Source of the DNA: Eubacteriales bacterium
GTDB lineage: Bacteria; Bacillota; Clostridia; Oscillospirales; Butyricicoccaceae
Reading direction: 5' to 3'
NCBI GenBank assembly: GCA_030539335.1
Contig: JAUNSG010000012.1
Coordinates: 1 to 64,000 of the forward strand
Length of the DNA: 64,000 bases
The notes beneath the pieces are model-generated. The model was given only the letters and a program-made list of their open reading frames with translations, had not been told where the DNA came from and made no database searches. This document shows positions 59,460 through 64,000 of the stretch, piece by piece; positions within the stretch are counted from its first letter, which is position 1, and each line of letters begins with the position of its first letter. The translations under genes were made by a program, and so were the position numbers.

Positions 59460-61256
59460 TTATACCAGCAGGGCTTCCATTTCACCGATCAGCTCATCGA
59501 ACAGTTGGAGCGCTTCAGTGATTGGCTGGGTGGTTGCCATATCGACTCCGGCACCGCGCAGCAGGGAAATCGGATCCTTGGAGCAGCCGCCGGACAGGAA
59601 GTTCAGATAATCCCGTACCGCCGGTTCGCCCTCCTTCAAAATACGGCGCGAAAGTGCGATGGCGGCGGCATAGCCGGTCGCATACTGATAAACATAGTAA
59701 TCGTAATAGAAGTGCGGAATGCGTGCCCATTCCAGATCGATTTCCGGATCGATGACGATGTCATCCCCGAAATAGCGGACGTTGAGGTCGTGATAAATCT
59801 GGCTGTACACCTCAGCGGTGAGGCTTTCGCCGGCTTCGTTTCGGCGGTTGATTTCCAGTTCGAACTCGGCGAACATGGTTTGACGATACAGCGTCGTGCG
59901 GAACTGTTCGAGGAAATAATTGATCAGATACGCACGCTTGCGCGGATCGGTGGTGTTTTTCAGGAGATACTGCATGAGCAGAGCTTCGTTGCAGGTAGAA
60001 GCGACCTCGGCGACAAAAATCACGTAATTGGAATAGATCACCGGCTGGTTTTTGTTGGAGAGGTAAGAATGGATGGCGTGTCCCATCTCATGTGCCAGGG
60101 TGAACATGCTGTCGAGCGTGTCGGCGTAGTTCAGCAGGACATAGGGATGCACGCGCAGACCGGCGGAATAGGCGCCGGAGCACTTGCCAACGTTTTCGTA
60201 GACGTCGATCCAACGGTTGTCAAAACCTTCGCGGAGGATGTTCTGATACGCTTCCCCCATCGGTGCGAGCGCTTTGAGGACGGTCTCTTTGGCCTCTTCA
60301 TACGGGATTTTTTCGTCTGCATCCGAAACGATCGGCGTGTACAGATCGTACATATGCAGTTCATCCAGACCGAGTAACTTTTTTCGGAGGGAAATATAGC
60401 GATACATCGGCTGCATGTTTTGATGAACTGCGTCAATCAGGTTGGTATAAACCTCGACCGGGACGTTGCTGCTGTCGAGCGACATGTGCAGGGTGGATTC
60501 ATAGTGACGCGCATCGGCGTGGAACTTGAGCTGCTTGACCTGCGAGGTCAGGATGGCGGCAGCTGTGTTGCGGAACCTGCCATACATGCTGTACAGCGAT
60601 TGGAAGGCCGATTTGCGGAGGATACGGTCGGTGCTGTGCATGAGCGGGATATAGCTGCCGTGCGTCAGTTCGTGTTCTTTGCCTTCGCTGTCCACTGCCG
60701 GAGGGAATTTCAGATCGGCGTCCGCGAACATGGAATAAATCGTATCTGGAGACTGGCTGATTTCTCCGGCGGCGGCGAGCAGCTTCTCCTCGGCATCCGA
60801 CAGGATATGTGCGCGCTTGCGGCGCAGGTTGTCCAGATAGGTGCGGTACAGCGTCAGCTCCGGCAGCTCCTCGTAAAAGCGGGTGAGCGTTTCGTCCGGA
60901 ATGGCGAGCAGTTCCGGCGTTTCAAAGGAGCTGGCGGCATCGACGGCGACCATCAGGCTGAGCGCCTGGGCAGACATGCCCTGATATTTGGACACCGCTG
61001 TGTCCTCGTCGCTGCGCCGCTGCGCATAGCCGTACAGGCTGTCAAACGTGACGGAGATTTTCTCACCGAGCTGGAGGAAATCATACAGAGTCTGGGCGGA
61101 GGAACCGAGTGTCCCGCGATAGGCGGCGATCTGTGCGGCAAAGCTTTGCGCTTCCTCAAAGGCCTGCTTCCATGCCTCGTCGGAGGGATAGACGTCCTCC
61201 AGTGCCCATGTATAATGCGGATCCGCTTCGCTGCGGACCGGAATCGTCTGCTTCAT
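59460..61256 (-). CDS. pepF: Oligoendopeptidase F (M3 family zinc peptidase)
   Basis: A 598-residue cytoplasmic peptidase that cuts short peptides. The zinc site HEMGHAIHSYLSN is near residue 380, with the third ligand Glu in the following helix (EVASTCNEALL). The opening PHYTWALEDVYPSDEAWKQAF and the end segment (FYDYYVYQYATGYAAAIAL) match the PepF/M3B family, as does the length. AAGGAG lies 11 bases before ATG 61256, and the longer upstream frame has no ribosome site. It provides amino acids from imported peptides. Confidence 0.95.
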   Translation of the reverse strand: MKQTIPVRSEADPHYTWALEDVYPSDEAWKQAFEEAQSFAAQIAAYRGTLGSSAQTLYDFLQLGEKISVTFDSLYGYAQRRSDEDTAVSKYQGMSAQALSLMVAVDAASSFETPELLAIPDETLTRFYEELPELTLYRTYLDNLRRKRAHILSDAEEKLLAAAGEISQSPDTIYSMFADADLKFPPAVDSEGKEHELTHGSYIPLMHSTDRILRKSAFQSLYSMYGRFRNTAAAILTSQVKQLKFHADARHYESTLHMSLDSSNVPVEVYTNLIDAVHQNMQPMYRYISLRKKLLGLDELHMYDLYTPIVSDADEKIPYEEAKETVLKALAPMGEAYQNILREGFDNRWIDVYENVGKCSGAYSAGLRVHPYVLLNYADTLDSMFTLAHEMGHAIHSYLSNKNQPVIYSNYVIFVAEVASTCNEALLMQYLLKNTTDPRKRAYLINYFLEQFRTTLYRQTMFAEFELEINRRNEAGESLTAEVYSQIYHDLNVRYFGDDIVIDPEIDLEWARIPHFYYDYYVYQYATGYAAAIALSRRILKEGEPAVRDYLNFLSGGCSKDPISLLRGAGVDMATTQPITEALQLFDELIGEMEALLV

Positions 61257-61463
61257 TTCAAAACACACTCCTTGCATTGGTATTTTTTTGTTCGTCTTTA
61301 GTATATCACGAAACAGGAAAAAAAGCACAGACAAACAGAATTTTCTATTCGACTGGTTTTTATGGGGAAATCGCCTGTGTGCAGGTTCTGTCAACTGGCC
61401 CGATTCTATGGTATACTATTTATGTAGAGAGGCGAAAGACACCGGATCAAAGGAGGTCGTTTG

Positions 61464-62147
61464 ATGAATTACAAAATTTTTGGTGACATGATGCCTGCTG
61501 TGACCGTTCAGCTTGCGCCGGGGGAGCAGATGATTACCCAGTCCGGCGGCATGAGCTGGATGACGGACGGAATTCGGATGGAAACCAACATGCGTGGCGG
61601 CCTGGGCGGCGCCTTTGGACGGATGCTGTCGGGGGAATCCTTGTTTATGGCGACCTTTACGGCGACGCGTCCAGGGGATGAGATCACGTTTGCTTCGACT
61701 ATGCCGGGACAGATTCTGCCGTTTACCCTTCGTCCGGGCTATGAGCTGATCGCACAGAAAGGAGCTTTTCTGTGTGCAGAGCCGGGGGTTCAGCTTTCCG
61801 CCTATCTGACACGCGGTGTGAAGGGCGGCCTGTTTGGCGGAGAGGGCTTTGTACTCCAGCGTCTGTCCGGACAGGGTATGGTGTTCTGTGAGATGGATGG
61901 CAGCATCTGCGTCATCGATTTGGCGCCGGGAGAACGGCTGCGCGTGGATTCCGGCAACATTGCGGCGTTTGAGGCCTCCGTTGGCTATTCGGCGGAGATG
62001 GTGCGCGGGTTTAAAAATATCCTGTTCGGCGGGGAAGGCCTGTTCCTCTCCACACTCACCGGTCCGGGCCGCGTCTGGCTGCAGACCATGACGACTTCCG
62101 AACTGGCAAAGCGGATCATTCCATATATCCCGACGAAAAGCGATTGA
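61464..62147 (+). CDS. AIM24 / TIGR00266 family protein
   Basis: A 227-residue protein rich in beta-strand, of the family related to mitochondrial AIM24. Typical parts are LAPGEQMITQSGGMSWM, GGLGGAFGRMLSGESLFMATF, and AEPGVQLSAYLTRGVKGGLFGGEGFVLQRLSG split across two repeats. The fold is a beta-trefoil-like or Tubby-like barrel. The role in bacteria is unclear. AAAGGAGG precedes the ATG at 61464. It is followed by a hairpin terminator. Confidence 0.85.
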   Translation: MNYKIFGDMMPAVTVQLAPGEQMITQSGGMSWMTDGIRMETNMRGGLGGAFGRMLSGESLFMATFTATRPGDEITFASTMPGQILPFTLRPGYELIAQKGAFLCAEPGVQLSAYLTRGVKGGLFGGEGFVLQRLSGQGMVFCEMDGSICVIDLAPGERLRVDSGNIAAFEASVGYSAEMVRGFKNILFGGEGLFLSTLTGPGRVWLQTMTTSELAKRIIPYIPTKSD

Positions 62148-62156
62148 CAGAAAAAG

Positions 62157-62188
62157 ACGCGGAATGCATTCGGTGCATTCCGCGTTTG
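62157..62188 (+). terminator. Terminator after the AIM24-family gene
   Basis: ACGCGGAATGCA at 62157-62168 pairs perfectly with TGCATTCCGCGT at 62174-62185, then TTGCTTT. It lies between convergent genes. Confidence 0.8.
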
Positions 62189-62205
62189 CTTTCATCGGTA
62201 TCGAA

Positions 62206-62967
62206 TTACAGGAAAATTGCCCACAGAGCCTTAATCAAGGTGCTCAGACCGGCGACGATGAAGACGATCATGATAAACTTATGTACAAAGTTTTCGCTCA
62301 GACGTCTGTCAATGCGGCTTCCGAGGAACATACCGGCGGCGACGCCAAAGGCGGAAATCACTGCGGCCTGCAAAATGATTGCCGTGTACATTTTCGAGAC
62401 GAAGATATACAGCAGCAGGCGAACCGTGTTCTCGATGAAGAAGATGAAGCACATCTGTCCACGGAACTGGTTGCGGTTGACATAGCCGGTGCGCTCGATG
62501 TAGGCGACAAAGAACAGGTTGATGCCATACAGGCCGGCGGTAAAGCCGGAAGCGATGGAAACCAACGCCATGACGATCGGATTGCCGTGGCTGACCTTGG
62601 ACTCCTTACGAGTCAGCATCTCAATGCCACAGAAAACGATCAGCAGGCCGAGTCCGGCCTTGAGTACCTGCGACTGGCCATATTTCAGGCAGATGTTGCC
62701 GGGAATCATGCCAATCAGGATACATACGATCATCGGCAGACAGGCGCGTGCCGAGAAGGACTTCCGATTTTTGAATGCGATGTAGAGGTTCAATGGCCAG
62801 TTCATCAGCAGATTCATCGGTGTGATCTGGCTGTTTGTCATCTCCGTCATCGAAAGACAGGGATTGGAAATCAGCGGATCGCCAAAGCCAGCCAGTCCCT
62901 TGACAAAATAAGAGGCAAACTGGACAACAAATAAAAAGACGGCAAAGCCGATCGTGATAGACGTCAT
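62206..62967 (-). CDS. TauE/SafE-family membrane permease
   Basis: A 253-residue protein with about eight membrane helices. FVKGLAGFGDPLISNP is the first-repeat motif (normally GxGGGxxxxP), PMNLLMNWPLNLYIAFKNR follows, and VSIASGFTAGLYGINLFFVAYIERT is the second repeat. The family exports or imports sulfite, sulfoacetate and related organic anions. GAGGAATTCCT precedes the ATG at 62967. Direct repeats upstream suggest specific regulation, perhaps by the nearby XRE protein. Confidence 0.85.
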   Translation of the reverse strand: MTSITIGFAVFLFVVQFASYFVKGLAGFGDPLISNPCLSMTEMTNSQITPMNLLMNWPLNLYIAFKNRKSFSARACLPMIVCILIGMIPGNICLKYGQSQVLKAGLGLLIVFCGIEMLTRKESKVSHGNPIVMALVSIASGFTAGLYGINLFFVAYIERTGYVNRNQFRGQMCFIFFIENTVRLLLYIFVSKMYTAIILQAAVISAFGVAAGMFLGSRIDRRLSENFVHKFIMIVFIVAGLSTLIKALWAIFL

Positions 62968-62984
62968 AGGAATTCCTCTTTTCC

Positions 62985-63082
62985 TTTTCTGTATAATGTT
63001 GCTTTGTTTAGTATAGCGAATTCCGTCGGCAAAGTACAGACCGAATCTTGCTTTTTTCTGTATAACATTTGCTTTTTTCTGT
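62985..63082 (-). repeat. Repeated TTTTCTGTATAA / TTGCTTTTTTCTGT motifs upstream of the permease
   Basis: TTGCTTTTTTCTGT occurs at 63048-63061 and 63069-63082, exactly 21 bases apart (two helical turns). TTTTCTGTATAA occurs at 62986-62997 and again overlapping the first repeat at 63054-63065. They surround the probable promoter of the permease gene and look like binding sites. Confidence 0.55.
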
Positions 63083-63146
63083 GAAAGCAGTGCGTGGCGG
63101 CAAAAGAAAAAAGAGCATCGGGAGTTTGGGAAACACGCTCGATGCT

Positions 63147-63467
63147 CTACTTGTTTGCCATGGATTGAATAATGGTTTGTAAACTGCTGCGTTCCAGTTC
63201 GCTCAGCTTTTTGAGGTCGGTGAGGATTTCGTTGTAACATTGCGGCGCGGGATTGTCAAAGGCGAAGAACTCCTGCGGCGTGATGTCGAGATAATCGCAG
63301 ATGTTGAAGAAGGCGACCATGGAGGGCAACACTTTTTTGTTTTCTATGTGATTGATATAGTTTACGCTTTGTCCCAAAGCCAAACTCATTTCTCTGGCAG
63401 AAACACCTTTATTCATTCGCAGGCCGGTTAAGCGTTCTGCAAACCTTTCTTCATAACTTTGATCCAT
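63147..63467 (-). CDS. XRE-family transcriptional regulator
   Basis: A 106-residue protein. Residues of about 8-65 are a Cro/C1-type helix-turn-helix: FAERLTGLRMNKGVSAREMS, LALGQSVNYINHIENKKVLP, and MVAFFNICDYLDITPQEFF. The C-terminal 35 residues form a helix (ILTDLKKLSELERSSLQTII). GAGGTAGTGCGGT precedes the ATG. It is divergent from a secreted leucine-rich-repeat-like protein, with a palindrome between them, and lies upstream of the permease gene. Confidence 0.85.
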   Translation of the reverse strand: MDQSYEERFAERLTGLRMNKGVSAREMSLALGQSVNYINHIENKKVLPSMVAFFNICDYLDITPQEFFAFDNPAPQCYNEILTDLKKLSELERSSLQTIIQSMANK

Positions 63468-63515
63468 ACCGCACTACCTCTTTCTTTGTATCATATACTA
63501 TTCCTGAAAAAACAT

Positions 63516-63598
63516 ACACATTTTAAATGTGTGAAATATTGACAATACACAATATAAAGGTTAAAATGTAGAAAAATACATGTTGCAAATGTGTATTT
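63516..63598. promoter_or_regulatory. Promoter and palindromes between XRE gene and secreted protein gene
   Basis: ACACATTTTAAATGTGT at 63516-63532 is a palindrome about 50 bases before the XRE start. TTGACA at 63539-63544 and TAAAAT at 63562-63567 (17-base spacer) form the plus-strand promoter. AAATACA at 63574-63580 and TGTATTT at 63592-63598 form a second inverted repeat after it, placed to block transcription. Confidence 0.6.
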
Positions 63599-63626
63599 CA
63601 AATTTATGGTAAGGAGAGGGAAGCAC

Positions 63627-64000
63627 ATGAACAAAAAACGATGGCTAGCCTTGCTGTTGGCTGCGGCTCTGGTGACGCAGTCCGGCGCGGCTTTGGCGGC
63701 GGAAATCGATCTTGGAGAAGAGGATGTTACAGAAGAAATCGTGTTGAATGACACAGAGGATACGGAAGAGGTTTCCGCGCCGACTGTGGATGCGCAAGAG
63801 GAAGAAATTGTTGCGGAGGAATCCGTACAGGCGATCACCGTGGATGCGGATGCGATTGTGGATCACGGCAGCTTCGGTGAGGGCCTCGATTGGACGCTGT
63901 GGGAGGACGGAAACCTGCTGATCAACGGCAAGGGACCGATGCCGGATTGGCAGGATTGTTCTGAGGCGCCGTGGATAGAACACTGGAATTCAGTCGAGCA
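63627..64000 (+). CDS. Secreted leucine-rich-repeat-type (BspA-like) surface protein, N-terminal part
   Basis: The frame opens at ATG 63627 after AAGGAGAGGGAAGCAC and runs off the window. The signal peptide LALLLAAALVTQSGAALAAE is followed by a strongly acidic 55-residue stretch rich in Glu, Asp and Val. Then comes SFGEGLDWTLWEDGNLLING, GPMPDWQD and APWIEHWN, the pattern that begins LRR_5/BspA-type surface proteins in gut Clostridia (CGxxLTWxLDxxGTLTISGxGxMxD). The rest is outside the window, so repeat number and anchor are unknown. Confidence 0.75.
   Translation, partial: MNKKRWLALLLAAALVTQSGAALAAEIDLGEEDVTEEIVLNDTEDTEEVSAPTVDAQEEEIVAEESVQAITVDADAIVDHGSFGEGLDWTLWEDGNLLINGKGPMPDWQDCSEAPWIEHWNSVE

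Overview
The window looks like chromosome from a strictly anaerobic, endospore-forming Firmicute of the class Clostridia, probably a gut Oscillospiraceae/Butyricicoccus-like bacterium. This is inferred from the cotJ spore-coat genes, the desulfoferrodoxin/rubredoxin oxygen defence, AGGAGG-type ribosome sites, TTGACA/TATAAT promoters, and moderately GC-rich coding DNA with AT-rich gaps. No species is claimed.

Layout. 1-850: the end of an integrative element, with a partial helix-turn-helix gene running off the left edge. It abuts a spore-coat cotJA-cotJB-cotJC operon whose cotJC lacks its 3' part. 1889-3424: a PfkB-type sugar-phosphate kinase and two tRNA-Ser genes (UGA, GCU). 3496-13532: a catabolic island with an iron-sulfur Old Yellow Enzyme, an AraC regulator, a GPH/MFS transporter, two zinc alcohol dehydrogenases, a split transketolase and a short-chain dehydrogenase. 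13639-16169: small genes, an XRE-like regulator and an oxygen-defence operon (desulfoferrodoxin, flavin reductase-rubredoxin fusion, rubredoxin). 16238-23275: a LacI-controlled ribose-type ABC importer with two Gfo/Idh/MocA dehydrogenases, preceded by an array of TTCGAA sites. 24045-24917: a manganese (yybP-ykoY) riboswitch, a terminator and mntP.

25006-30349 holds a large unrecognised membrane protein, a secreted SH3/C39-like peptidase, a MATE exporter and a third Gfo/Idh/MocA enzyme. 30794-39167 is the most unusual part. It is a seven-gene operon resembling dlt in logic (adenylating enzyme, carrier protein, MBOAT acyltransferase, two tandem DltD-like SGNH proteins) with an added acyltransferase-3 membrane protein and a type II thioesterase. 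It is probably a cell-surface acylation system with an unknown acyl group. 39303-40989: an Rrf2 regulator and cysK, with a cysteine-rich 26-residue leader peptide between them.

41245-44665: paired micro-ORFs, an ECF sigma factor with an anti-sigma-like partner and lipoprotein, thioredoxin, and a divergent lipoprotein/XRE pair around a long palindrome. 44735-48469: single-chain purL, divergent from rpe, which has a GC-rich structured leader. 50593-58624: a complete arginine operon argGHCJBDF with an ARG box upstream. 58732-64000: a secreted basic protein, oligoendopeptidase F, an AIM24-family protein, a TauE/SafE permease, an XRE regulator and the start of a secreted leucine-rich-repeat-like protein cut by the right edge.
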